Assembly: GCA_946902985.2 (NCBI GenBank)
Contig: OX336393.1
Location: 362,434,779-362,498,778, forward strand
DNA length: 64,000 nucleotides
Source of the DNA: Meconema thalassinum
Lineage: Eukaryota; Arthropoda; Insecta; Orthoptera; Tettigoniidae
Direction of reading: 5' to 3'
The notes beneath the pieces are model-generated. The model ran no database searches. It saw only the letters and a list, made by a program, of their open reading frames with translations, and had not been told where the DNA came from. A program made the translations under genes and the position numbers. Within the stretch, counting starts at the first letter, position 1; every line of letters starts with the position of its first letter. This document shows positions 11,160 to 21,518 of this stretch, piece by piece.

Positions 11160-12915
11160 CATCATCATCTTGCACAGTTTCCAGCCACTGGCCGGGTCTG
11201 TTTGGAACACAAGCCTCTCCAACGTCTTCTGTCTTCCCACCATCTCTCAGCCTCCACCCTTGCCCAGTCTTCTCCTCTCTTCTTAACGCTTTCTTCCACC
11301 CCCTTCAGCCACCTGTCTCTCGGTCTCCCTCTTGGTCTCTTTCCTTCCCACTTCGTCTCGTGTATCCTCCTGGGTATCCTCTTCTCCTCCATTCGTTTTA
11401 CATGTCCATACCATCTAAGTCTAGATTTCTCTGTACCATCCTGTAATGGTTCCTCCTTCATTAATTCTCTGGTCCTCTCATTTCTTATTCTGTCCCTCTT
11501 TGTAGCTCCAATACTGCTTCTCAAGAACCTCATCTCACTGGCCTGTATTTTGCTCTTCTCCCTTCCTTTCATAACCCAGGTCTCCGAGGCATACGTCAGG
11601 ATAGGGACATAGTACGATATATGATCTACTTGCTGTTCTGAGGGACATCCCTGCTCCATAACATGCTTCTCACACTCCTCCGGAATGCTTCTGCCTGTCT
11701 CCCCCGCTCATTTATTTCTCTACCGTTTCTTCCATTCTCTTGTATCAGGCTTCCCAGATACTTGAAACTCTCCACTTTCTTCAGCTGTTCCCCACCAATT
11801 GTTATTCCCGTTGTGGTCCTTTCCTTCTTCCTTGTTGTGATCACCATCTCACTCTTATTTATGCTAAATTTCATCCCATATCCTTGTATTATTCCTTCCC
11901 ACACGTCCAACTGTTCCTGTACCTCCTCCTCCTTGTTTCCACAATCATCAAATCATCCGCAAACACCATTGCTTTCATCTTTCCTTCCCCAATTACTTGT
12001 GCCGCTCGGGTCATTATGTCATCCATCACCACAATGAAAAGTAACAGTGACAGTGCACTTCTTTGTTTCAGGCCGTTTCTCTGTTCCACCCAGTCCGATC
12101 TCTCTCCTCCCACTTTCACACAGCTGACGCTTCCCTTGTACATCTCTTTTATCCTCCTTATAGTCCATTTTTCTACTCCTCTATCCTCCAGGGACTTCAA
12201 TACTTTGTTCCTGCATACACTGTCATATGCTTTCTCAATGTCCAGGAAGGCCATCAGTAGATCTGTTCCATACTCATAGTGCTGTTCTTGTAACTGACCT
12301 ACAGCAAAAATCAAATCCACTGTGGACCTTCCTGCTCTGAAGCCATGTTGTTCTTCCCTCATCCCTCCTTCTAACCTTGTCCTAATTCTCCTTTCTAAAA
12401 CTTTCTCAAACATCTTTGCACAATGACTCATCAGTGTTATTCCCCGATAGTTTCTGCATTCTGTTCTACTACCTTTCTTGAAGATCGAGACAATTATTCC
12501 CTTTTTCCAGTCCTCTGGGGTCTTCCTTTCCTTCCATGCTGCCTTCATCACTCGGTACAACCATTGTATCCCCACCTCTCCTGCTGCTCTCACCATCTCC
12601 ACACTCAACTCATCCACACCCGGTGCCTTCCCTCCTTTCATCTTCCTCACTGCATCTTCCACTTCTTTCCATGTTAAGTCCTTTTCTGTTTGCAGTTCAT
12701 CTACTGTACCTCTTCCCCGATTTCTTCTTCCTCGCCGTGGTTTCCATTTGGGTTCAGGAGTTCTTCAAAATATTCTTTCCACATTTTCTTCAGTTCTTCC
12801 CTATTTTCTATCCCTTGTCCCATTTTGTTCACCATTCTGACACAATCCGTAGGATCCTTCCGCCTCTTATTCTTTACCATCCCATACAGGACCTTTTTTG
12901 TACCTTCACTATCCT
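11160..12915 (-). mobile_element. 5'-truncated LINE with reverse transcriptase, frameshifted
   Basis: The minus-strand reading frames cover the later two thirds of a non-LTR retrotransposon ORF2. In order: a linker (12915-12701) ending EELKKMWKEYFEELLNP; an RT domain (12662-11889) with KAPGVDELS, RNYRGITLMS, GFRAGRSTVDLIF, AFLDIEKAYDSV (motif A aspartates) and VFADDLMIV (catalytic FADD box); then a segment with SFKYLGSLI (11910-11626); and a C-terminus (11659-11165) with RLRWYGHVKRMEEKRIPRR and KRPRGRPRDRW. The normally conserved GLKQG(S/C)xLSPLLF box here reads GLKQRSALSLLLF, so a glycine is changed to arginine and a proline is lost. Frame changes near 11900 and 11640 break the ORF. The 3' end has a short GATGATGATG tail at 11160. 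No endonuclease domain is present because of 5' truncation. Clade is not resolved. Confidence 0.95.
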
Positions 12916-12944
12916 GCTGGTCATGACTTAAAACGTGATGAGGT
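12916..12944. repeat. target-site duplication, right copy
   Basis: Right partner of 11131-11159. The 147-codon minus frame 12701-13144 crosses this TSD, so its N-terminal half is flanking DNA and not part of the LINE. Confidence 0.93.
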
Positions 12945-14105
12945 AAATAGCCCAATACGTTCAAGAGTTTCTCCTTGAGCTTGATTGATTGTGATAAAGT
13001 AGGCCGAGCGAATAGGACATTGCTGCCTATTAAAAGAAAATGTACTGTACCTGCAAGTGTTTTATCGGAAGGTGTTAAATCAAGTCGTAGGATTTGAGCT
13101 CTCTGCCTAATATTACTGCACCTATTATATCCGAATCCAAGCAATTTCTTACATATTTCTTACAATTAATATATTACCATATATGAGTCCTTGGGAAACG
13201 TTCAGATTACTAAGGAGCATAACTATGGCTCAAACGTTCGGAGTATGTGGAGGCGAATCACTTAATTCCAAGGAATTGAAAAATTCGATAATAGGGAAAT
13301 TAAGTAGCTGGCTTTCATCTTCAGTATCCAATCTGTTAACGCTGATGTATGTGTTTGAACTACTGGATATAAGTTCAATGACTTTTAAATTAATATCATT
13401 ACATTGTTGCAGCTTGGCAAATATTTTATATTCCAGCAGATTAATTTTACCCTCACAACAGTAAAGACCAAAGTAACCACGCATAGATTTTACGCAAGAG
13501 AAGTACAATGTAGAACAATGTTTACATTTGATCGTCAAAGACCTTACAGTACACTGTACTGCATAATATCTGGAATTGTTTCTGAAATGGCCTATTTATA
13601 TTGGATTTTAAATGTGGCTTCGTATTATTCGATAACACTATAGTGTCCTGCAATAACGGAGCCGCTAAATATTACATGGCAAATAATACTTCCATTGCCG
13701 AAATCAACTGCGTAGTTAGACTCAGTACTCTAAACAAATAATCATTAAACAATTGTCTTATACAATGAAGTTCAACATGACCGTCCAGAGACTTTCATAC
13801 TCAAGTTGGTTGGTGAGGAGAATGCGATGAGACTGATCGCTTAAAATAAATTCCTTATAATTGTTCCTGCCAGCGAAATTTTTTGCTATAGCTTGAAAAC
13901 GCAGCTCAGAATGATGTTCTTCATTTTGTTATAAACAGTACGAAACTGCTCTAAATAATCAATTTCCATCACCTGTTATAGGTTATGACAGTACATTTTG
14001 CAGGGGAACATAGAATCACTTCGCCAACTACTGGAACGACCATAGGCCTATACACAATACTCACTTCGGCAGTCACCCTAATGGAGGCAGTTTTTGAATT
14101 ATATG
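12945..14105. other. no gene recognised
   Basis: AT-rich flank with short frames on both strands (13183-13464 plus, 13230-13538 minus). Neither shows recognisable motifs. Confidence 0.45.
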
Positions 14106-14109
14106 TCCC

Positions 14110-14525
14110 GTGCATGTCAAAAATCGTATTAACACATGGAGGCCCACCTATTCTTGTCTATCGCCCCGGAGACCCGGGTTACATTTCCTGCTCTGCCAAG
14201 AAATTGAATTCTGGTCTGAGGGCAAAAACGGGGCACATTCAGTCTCTTGAGGTATAACTAAGAAGAGGAAGGTTTAATTCCCACCTCGACAATCTTGGAT
14301 GTGGTTTTCCGTGGTTTCCCACTTCCACTTAAGGCAAATACCGGGATGGTTCCTAACTTAAGGCCTTGGCCGTCTCCTTGCCATTTACCACCTTAATTAC
14401 AAATACACACAGTAATGCAGCCATCACAATAACACAGGTTATAAGAGAAAATTTCACACATACACACCCAAGTACACAAGGCTGAGTGACCACGATGTTG
14501 GAGCCCTTCAAACGAATTTTGTTTA
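14110..14525 (+). mobile_element. SINE, head E with tail 1, near full length
   Basis: Motifs in order: a degenerate tRNA-like head with GGAGACCCGGGTTACATTTC; a second B-like GGTTTAATTCCCACCTCGAC; the central GGTTTTCCGTGGTTTCCCAC; GGGATGGTTCCTAACTTAAG; then tail 1 with AATTACAAATACACACAGTA, CATCACAATAACACAGGTTA and CCAAGTACACAAGGCTGAGT. This is one of the clearest copies for defining the E plus tail 1 combination. Confidence 0.88.
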
Positions 14526-15000
14526 CCAAGTGTCTCTTATGGCGAAAGCAATTGTGGACACGCGCGAGTGCCTGGAAAACTACTTTTTTCTTTAATAATT
14601 TAAGATTATATCGACGATGCATAATTATAACTTTTAGTCTAGGACGCTAATAACTTGACCACCGAAGCATTGGGAAGAAATTGCAATATTAAGGTACATA
14701 AACAACATAGCCTACACATTCAACTGTCGGTTAATGTTCCTCAAAATTTCCCTTCTTAAATATTCCCCTCCTTTATAATTCTCCATCACGTGAAAACGTG
14801 CCATGTCTTGGGTTTTAAATATATCGATGCAATGGTGTTGCCATCTGCTGTCAGTTACTGGAATTATATGGGCGATGTACTGCCATCTGTTGTCAGTTAT
14901 AGGAACTGATTGCAGATATTTAAAAGGCGTACTGAGGACAACAGTTTGCTCTTTTGATCACATGCTGTAATGCAATGGTAAGACGGAAATAAAACGTATT
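14526..15000. other. no gene recognised
   Basis: Contains a short imperfect repeat, TGCCATCTG(C/T)TGTCAGTTA, at about 14838 and 14880. No coding signal. Confidence 0.4.
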
Positions 15001-15945
15001 GAGAGGGAATGTAGAAATATGTATATTTTACAGACATAAAACCTTACTAATACTCCTTGAATAAACAATATTTCAATGGTAAAAAAAAAAAAAAAAAAAC
15101 CAACATATATCGGCGAGGGCTGGGATCGAACCGGCGAACATAGGAACCACAGTCTGTCGCCTTAACCACATAGCTACTCGCGCAATCTTGTTCAGCAGCA
15201 GACGCAGCCATTCATTATCTTCGAAAACTGCTGTCTGAAGGAAATAATCCATTTCATTATCCAAATAAATCAATGTTGCACATTCGTATACGTTCATACT
15301 GTTATTATATTTTATTGCCAGAACTTGGCGAATGTATGTTTTCAATTACATGGAAGCTTATTAAATAACTTACATTTTAATGGAATTCTCACCGTCATTT
15401 TGTCATGACCTCAGGCGGATTGTGCGAATGCGTGAGGGGAAAGAATTCTGCTATTTTCTATATTAATTCAAAAATATACCGAGAGGGAATGTAGAAATAT
15501 GTATCTTTAACAGACATAAAACCTTACTAATACTCCTTGATTAAACAATATTTGAGTGGTAACAAAAAAATATATCGGTGCGGGCTGGTATCGAACCGGT
15601 GAACCTTGGAACCACAGTCTGTCGCCTTAACCATACAGCTACTCGTGCACGCATTGTCAGCAGCAGACGCAGCCGTTCTTTATCATAAAAATCCGCTGTC
15701 TGAAGGAAATAATCCATTTCATTATCCAAATAAATCAATGTTGCACATTCGTATACGTTCATACTGTTATTATATTTCATTGTCAGAACTTGGTTAATGT
15801 ATGTTTTCAATTACATGCAAGCTTATTAAATAACTTACATTTTAATGGACTTCTCACCGCCATTTTGTCATGACCCCAGGCGGATTGTGCGCATGCGTGA
15901 GGGGAAAGAATTCTGCTATTTTCTATATTAATTCAAAAATATACC
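15001..15945 (-). repeat. 480-bp tandem duplication carrying a tRNA-like head
   Basis: GAGAGGGAATGTAGAAATAT starts at both 15001 and 15481, and matching text runs to CAAAAATATACC at the end of each copy (15480 and about 15945). Each copy holds, on the minus strand, a tRNA-like unit: GCGCGAGTAGCTATGTGGTT followed by AAGGCGACAGACTG, then the B box GCCGGTTCGATCCCAGCCC (copy one). It is preceded on the plus strand by an A-run (15080-15098) in copy one that is shorter in copy two. The minus frames 15073-15345 and 15541-15810 are homologous to each other only because of the duplication. Confidence 0.9.
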
Positions 15946-16525
15946 GTAATATATTTGTTTATTTTATAGACACTCTGCAAATCTAGAGGCCAAGAGCTTT
16001 CGTTAGAGTGCTCTACGAAGTAAATCGGTTCTGTCGTTCTCTCAATCTCGTGGTAACAAAAATCACCTTACTGTTTTAAATATATAGAAGATGAAATCCC
16101 CTAACTTGTCAAGGAATGCTCCAATCACTGATAAGCCTAGTATAATGAACCTCATCCATAATTAAAAGCTACGGGTGCTTACACTATGGCTTAGCGTTCG
16201 TAAAATTTTAGATGGCACGCATGGCAAGTTCTCATTTATATGAGTTTCACAAAATTTACCATTGAATTATTTGGTCTTTGTGAAATCTGACGTAGTGAAC
16301 CACTATAGTCTATGACTACAGGAAATAGAGACAAATTAGAGACTTCGGGCATATCGCCAAATCAGAAATGAATTCCTCCGATTTGACGCGGAATGACTCG
16401 ATCACTATGAAACTTATTACAACAGGCCGATATTATGAGTGGCACATTCTAGCATATTAAGTTCTGAATATTAAAAACCTTAAGTCAATAATAATTTGTA
16501 CTTCTTATTGTACCGGTTTCGGCAA
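15946..16525. other. no gene recognised
   Basis: AT-rich, with no coding signal and no recognised repeat up to the LINE tail. Confidence 0.45.
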
Positions 16526-16529
16526 TTTT

Positions 16530-18600
16530 ATTTATTTTATTTATTTATTGGTGCCTTTATTGTGGCGAAGTTAGGGCTCTAGGCCCTCTCTTACACTTAA
16601 CCAAACACAGTGCAACTTACATGAATACTCAAATATGTTATTCTTAACCTAACAAACTTAAATACTAGGAAAACTTAAATACTAGAATAAAATAAAATAA
16701 AATAAAATAAAATAAAATAAAATAAAATAAAATAAAATAAAATAAAATAAAATAATATAAAATTGGCGACTGCGTGATATTAACTAAGCTATACAATTTA
16801 AATGACATACATTTTTAACAAAATTATACAATGGTCATTCACTCACACATTCATACACACATTGTTCTAGTTGGCCTACGAATTCAAGAGGAAATCTTTA
16901 CATGCACGTTTGAAAGTTGTTAGGGTTGTACAATTTCTAACGTCACGAGGACAATTATTCCAAATTCTAGTTCCCGACACGAGGAAAGAGCTACTGAAGG
17001 CAGATGAATGATGTAGAGGAATTGCAATTATAGATCCAGATCGCGTGTGGCGATCATGAAAGGAAGAAAGAAAACGAAAATTACAAGAGAGATAGTGAGG
17101 AGTACATTCATTGAGAAGTCGATAGATGAGGGTACATATGTGCAGGTTTCTTTGTTGTTCTACTTTTAGCCAGGAAAGTAGATCATAAAAAGGGGACACG
17201 TGTGAGGAAAATTTCAAGGAGAAAATAAACCTATTGCAGGAATTTAAAGCTCTATGAAGTTTCTTGTTTTGTTCTCCGGTAGCATCTACTAATACAATAT
17301 CACAGTAGTTAAATATAGAGAGTATCAAGGTTTGGACGAGTTTTATTTTCAAGTTACGGGGTAGAACGGACTGGTGAATCTTAAGTGGATGTAGTGACGA
17401 GTAAACTTTCTTGCATGTATTAGTAACCTGCCCATCCCAATTCAAAGTTTCATTTAGTGTGACTCCAAGACTTTTTACCGATTTAGAGAACGGGATAGCA
17501 ACACCATTAAGTTGGATTAAAGAAAGCGGTCTACTGTGTAAATGGAAAAGCAATTTAGTCTGCCCTATTACGATAGCTTGTGTTTAATTGGGTTGATGGC
17601 AAGAGAATTTTCATTTGCATAGCGGCTGATCTTCTTTAGATTTAGATTCATATTTTCAATTGCCACATCTATGTCATTTACTTTTGTGTGGCAATATATC
17701 TGAAGGTCGTCTGCATATAGGTGGTAGTTGCAGTTTTCCAGTTTTGATGAGATTTCGTTCAGATATAGAATGAATATAAGGGGGCCGAGAATTGAACCCT
17801 GAGGTACTCCATTTATTTTCAACTTCCACTCAATTCCGTTTTCATTAAGGAGTACACGTTGTCTTCGGTTATGAAGATAGGAGGCAAATAATTTGAGAGC
17901 AACGGGGCTAAGATGGAAGGATTGCAATTCAGCCATAAGTATGTCCGTATTAATGGTGTCGAATGCACTGCTGAAGTCTAGAAGAATGAGTATAGTCACT
18001 TTACGCTCATCCATTGCTCGTCTTACGTCATCAGTGATCTTAATGAGTGCAGTAGATGTGATGTGTCCTTTCTTAAATCCAGATTGTAACGGATCAAGTA
18101 GTGAGTATTGCGTCAAGTACTGAAGAAGTTGTTCATGCATAAGTTTTTCTAGTATTTTGGAAATTGGGGAAAGTATGCTTACAGGTCGATAGTCGGATGG
18201 AGAATTTGCAAGAGAATTTTTCGGAACTGGAATAACTAAAGCATCTTTCCATATTGTTGGGAAGAAAACTTCTAAAAGATATGTGCTATAAATGTGCGTA
18301 ATAATTGGCAGTAATACTTCTATCAGGTTAACGACAAAGGAAATTGGGATGTCATCTATTCCGTCTGCTTGTGATTTGATAGATTTTTTTTCTTACGACA
18401 GCATCATCTATTTTACGAAACTTGAATAACGGTCGGTGAGGTAGTGGGACACATTGCAGTGAATGTATTGTTGTTTGTATTATTTGGGGATCAGTACTAA
18501 TTATTTCTCGAGCAAATTGAGCATTTAATTCACTGGGAATAATATCCTGCATATTGGAGTTTTTAGTGGCCTTCCTCAACGCAAATAATTATATGAATAG
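16530..18600 (-). mobile_element. LINE of Jockey/CR1-like type, 5' truncated and frameshifted
   Basis: Minus-strand fragments in order. 18579-18352 ends IDDAVVRKKIYQI, where a T-run at 18383-18390 shifts the frame. The next frame continues through PSDYRPVSILSPISKILEK into 18140-17568, which has LLDPLQSGFKKGHITSTAL, ILLDFSSAFDTINTDIL (motif A), GVPQGSILGPLIFILYLNEI (motif B) and HLYADDLQIY (catalytic YADD). After a second break near 17560, 17553-16876 gives the C-terminus SVKSLGVTLNETLNWDGQV, FNYCDIVLVDATGEQNKKL and GTRIWNNCPRDVRNCTTL with a natural-looking stop. The 3' UTR runs to about 16530 and holds an AAAAT array and AATAAA-like runs. The sequence is unlike the LINE at 11160-12915 and is a different clade. 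No TSD was found by eye. Confidence 0.94.
16683..16756. repeat. (AAAAT)n microsatellite in LINE 3' UTR
   Basis: About 15 nearly perfect pentamer units within the untranslated tail of the minus-strand LINE. Confidence 0.95.
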
Positions 18601-18892
18601 AAAGACTTACTTTTTTAAAAAATACCTTAAAAGAAGGTTGCTCTCAAAACCATTTATAAGAAATTAATCCTCTGAATGCTAAAACTTACACACATTAAAA
18701 TGTAAAAAAGAAAAAAACCAGATCTGTTACAAAAATATGTTAAATACGAATGAAATAAATCTTGATATAAAACCAGCTTTAAGAAGGAACAGTGAAGCGG
18801 ATTTTATATGGAAAAGAATAATTTAGGTTAAGATTGAAGTTGTCAGTATGGGTATGATCATATAAAATTGTGAAGAAACTGTAGAATGATAT

Positions 18893-19080
18893 CGTGGGGG
18901 CACAGCGGTCAAGCTGTTGGCGTCTCACCAAGGTGGACTGGGTTCAATTCCCGGTCAATGCATGGGACTTTCGAGGTGAAATGCCATGTCCTGTGATTCG
19001 GATTCCACGTAAAAAGGAGGTCCCATGGCTCATAATCACAAGATTCACGTTCATGTAGAACAACAATCTTCCTTTCTTCC
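18893..19080 (+). mobile_element. SINE B, near full length
   Basis: Head GGGGGCACAGCGGTCAAGCT with TGTTGGCGTCTCACCAAGGT, then the B box GGGTTCAATTCCCGGTCAAT, then ATGCCATGTCCTGTGATTCG and AAAAAGGAGGTCCCATGGCT, ending CTTCCTTTCTTCC. Same layout as 41247-41435. Confidence 0.9.
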
Positions 19081-19084
19081 TTCC

Positions 19085-19385
19085 TTAGAGTGACATATCC
19101 CCTCCAGGGACGTAGGCGACCTGAATTAGAGACCTTGACTTCGTCAAGGAATCACTAACCAGACATCCCGAGCCGGAGTTTGCGTGTGGTAGGTTGGCCA
19201 GATCCTTTCCACTCCTCCTCCTGCCATAGCATCCGGCAGGTTCCCATTTTGCATCACGAGGCTGGGAGATCCCGGACCGGACTATACCAAGACTTTTAAA
19301 TTCTTGGGAGAGCCGGTGATCGAGCCCGGTACCCCAGGCGTGACAGCCAACAATGTCAGCCACTGCGCCACGAGGTTGTCCTTTC
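19085..19385 (-). mobile_element. SINE H, minus strand
   Basis: The minus-strand head is CCTCGTGGCGCAGTGGCTGA followed by CATTGTTGGCTGTCACGCC, with the B box ACCGGGCTCGATCACCGGCT. The body continues to GGAGGGGATATGTCACTCT. A-box-like TGGCGCAGTGG and the B box have tRNA-like spacing. I see only one copy in this window. Confidence 0.7.
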
Positions 19386-19387
19386 TT

Positions 19388-19545
19388 CTTTACATTGAAT
19401 TATTGGAATTGTTTGAATAGTTCAACTATTCGAAATATTCGCATAAGTGAAATTGACTATTCCGTCAATATTCAATAATCGAGCAATTGAGCGAACAAGT
19501 CAAACCATTCAAATGTTCGAATTTGTTCATTTATCGTATGTATTT
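19388..19545. repeat. degenerate TTCGAA-type palindromic motif cluster (left)
   Basis: Many overlapping variants of ATTCGAAT, TATTCGAA and TTGAATAGTTCAACTATTCG. A similar cluster is at 20640-20790. The SINE C plus tail 3 copy at 19548-19945 and an unassigned stretch lie between them. Confidence 0.7.
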
Positions 19546-19547
19546 TA

Positions 19548-19945
19548 GTGCATGGAGTGTCCGAGGACACGTTCGGCTCGCCAGAGGCTGTAGCTGCTTC
19601 AAGCGGGCACCCATAGGGTGAGCTACAAGTTCCGTTCAATTTCAAGTAGTTCCAACTTTCGCTAACAGATGTCAATGATACCTACTGGTGAACGTTGGAA
19701 CTTTGATAGAGCGTTACAACGAAATCTAACCTAGAAATTTAGCCCCACACAAGTTTAGTTTGTGGAAGGATCTTTTACATGCCATAAATCTATGCCATGG
19801 GTCCGCTGGCTTTACTTCCCCTCCGAAGGTAGGCATACTGAAGGCTTTTATCACTCTTAAAACATCCGACGGCCTCAACCGGGTTTGAACCCGCTATCTT
19901 GGGCACAGCAGTTCAGCATGCTACCAACTACACCACCGAAGAAGC
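19548..19945 (-). mobile_element. SINE C head/body joined to tail 3, minus strand
   Basis: On the minus strand the head starts near 19945 with GGTGTAGTTGGTAGCATGCT, then GATAGCGGGTTCAAACCCGG (B box), TACTTCCCCTCCGAAGG-like text (reverse) and the usual body up to GTTGGAACTACTTGAAA (about 19656). It then switches to GGAACTTGTAGCTCACCCTA with TGGGTGCCCG and CGAACGTGTCCTCGGACACT. That last part is tail 3, otherwise found with head D at 27028-27345. Confidence 0.85.
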
Positions 19946-20639
19946 TTATGTTCGAATAGTTGCAATAAATACAGAAATGAATGAAATGAATGAAATTTAT
20001 TGATTAGGATCTATCAGGCTCAATGGGGAAGGGGTTAACCCTCATCCGATCCCTTGGTTTCGCCCCTGTTTCGAACACCTCGTCTGCTGGACATAATTAT
20101 ATCTTTAGTCAAATTGCTGTAATTTCTTCGAGTAAACCAAATATTTGAACAATTCAATCTCTACTTAGTAAAAAACAAAGTCCTCCATTCTTGGATACGG
20201 GTCATCTTAACAACCACTGAATGGATTTTGATGTGGTTTTGACCATTCTGTGAAGGATATCTCGAGGAAGGTTTCTGTACAAAATAATGTATTTATGATC
20301 AAAGAAAGCCAATCAGTAACGATTTCAGTGAAGAAGTCGAAAATAACCTGGCGTCCGTGCACTCTTTAAGCTTACGCTGTGCAAACCGTTCAAAATATAA
20401 AGATACTGTGAGTGTAAGAATTGTTCAGCATTAAAGTTCTACATTAAAGTCCACGATAGCATACCTCTATCTTCAATACATCGCCCACTATAAGTGTTTT
20501 TACGTTTTCATTTCTTCCAACAATCTCCATTCAATTACTGAGGCGACAGTTTATGAGCTAGTTAGGGAAAGAAAAGAGCTTATCACGTAATGCATTCATA
20601 ACTGTTCCCGAACGAAGCCGGGGTGGGTTGCTAGTTTAT
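19946..20639. other. no gene recognised
   Basis: Contains a short GAATGAAAT run near 19975-19998. No coding or clear repeat otherwise. Confidence 0.4.
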
Positions 20640-20790
20640 TATAATTATCGACCATTCGAAACAGTCGAGTACTTAGAATGTTCAAATGATTCAAACAAGC
20701 GAAGTATTTGGACATTCGAATTTCTTGAATTATCGAATACTTCGAAAATTCGAATAACTTTTTCGAGTTTCGAATGACGAATATTGGAAT
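20640..20790. repeat. degenerate TTCGAA-type palindromic motif cluster (right)
   Basis: Repeated ACCATTCGAAACA, GACATTCGAATTTC, ATACTTCGAAAATTCGAATA and CGAGTTTCGAATGACGAATA. It is like the cluster at 19388-19545. Confidence 0.7.
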
Positions 20791-20837
20791 GATATGCAGA
20801 GCCTTAATTTGAAGACAATCATATTCTATTGAACCTG

Positions 20838-21165
20838 TGAGACTCCGTGGCCTAGGAGGCAGCACGCCGGCCTCTCATGGCTGGGTCCGTGGTTCAAATC
20901 CCGTTTACTCCATGTGAGATTTGTGCTGTACAAAAAGGAGGCGGATAGGGTTTTCTCCGGGTACTCCGGTTTTCCCTGTCACAATTTCCTTCCAGCAACA
21001 CTCTTCAATATCATTTCATTTCATCTGTCATTCATTTAATCATTAAACCAGGGGATTGCGACAGGATTCGGCAGCCGGTTAGTTCATATCCTCGCCGCTA
21101 GATGGGGCTTCATTCATTCCATTCCCTGACCCGGTCGGTCGACTGGAAGCAGGCAGTGGATTTGC
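20838..21165 (+). mobile_element. SINE F
   Basis: Head CTCCGTGGCCTAGGAGGCAG with CACGCCGGCCTCTCATGGCT, B box CGTGGTTCAAATCCCGTTTA, then TACTCCATGTGAGATTTGTG and GGTTTTCTCCGGGTACTCCG. The body has CATTTCATTTCATCTGTCAT and ends CCTGACCCGGTCGGTCGACT plus GGAAGCAGGCAGTGGATTT. This is the only copy here and looks near full length. A SINE C copy follows immediately. Confidence 0.88.
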
Positions 21166-21167
21166 CC

Positions 21168-21512
21168 CTTGTACTTTGGGTGTGTGTAGAACCTGTCTGA
21201 TCACCGGTGTTAATTGTGATGGCTGTATTAGTATGTGTTATATATTTTCACTTCAAGTAAGAACTGCAGACATTCGAGTTTTCAAGTAGTTCCAACTTTT
21301 CCTTCGAAACGCCACCGTCAACCACAACTAATTCTGAAATTGGTTACTAGATTCCACCGCAGTCGGCTCCTGGTGACGAACGTTGGAACCTAAGGGCGTT
21401 AGTCAAATCGAACCTATAATTCAGCTTCACACAAGTGTAATTAGTGGAAAGTTCTTTTACATGCCATAAATCTATCAGATGGGACCGCCGGCTTTACTTC
21501 CCCTCCGACGAC
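21168..21512 (-). mobile_element. SINE C body with tail 1, minus strand, half of an inverted pair
   Basis: Tail 1 in reverse (TTGTACTTTGGGTGTGTGTA, GTGTTAATTGTGATGGCTGT) leads into AAGTAGTTCCAACTTTT and the SINE C body, up to GACCGCCGGCTTTACTTCCC at about 21485-21504. Instead of continuing to the tRNA-like head, the sequence turns back into a plus-strand SINE C body at 21519. Confidence 0.85.
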
Positions 21513-21518
21513 TTCTGC

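Noticed and set aside
11129..12931. Many plus-strand frames opposite the LINE, rich in Ser, Leu and Phe
   Set aside because: Antisense shadows of the reverse transcriptase frames.
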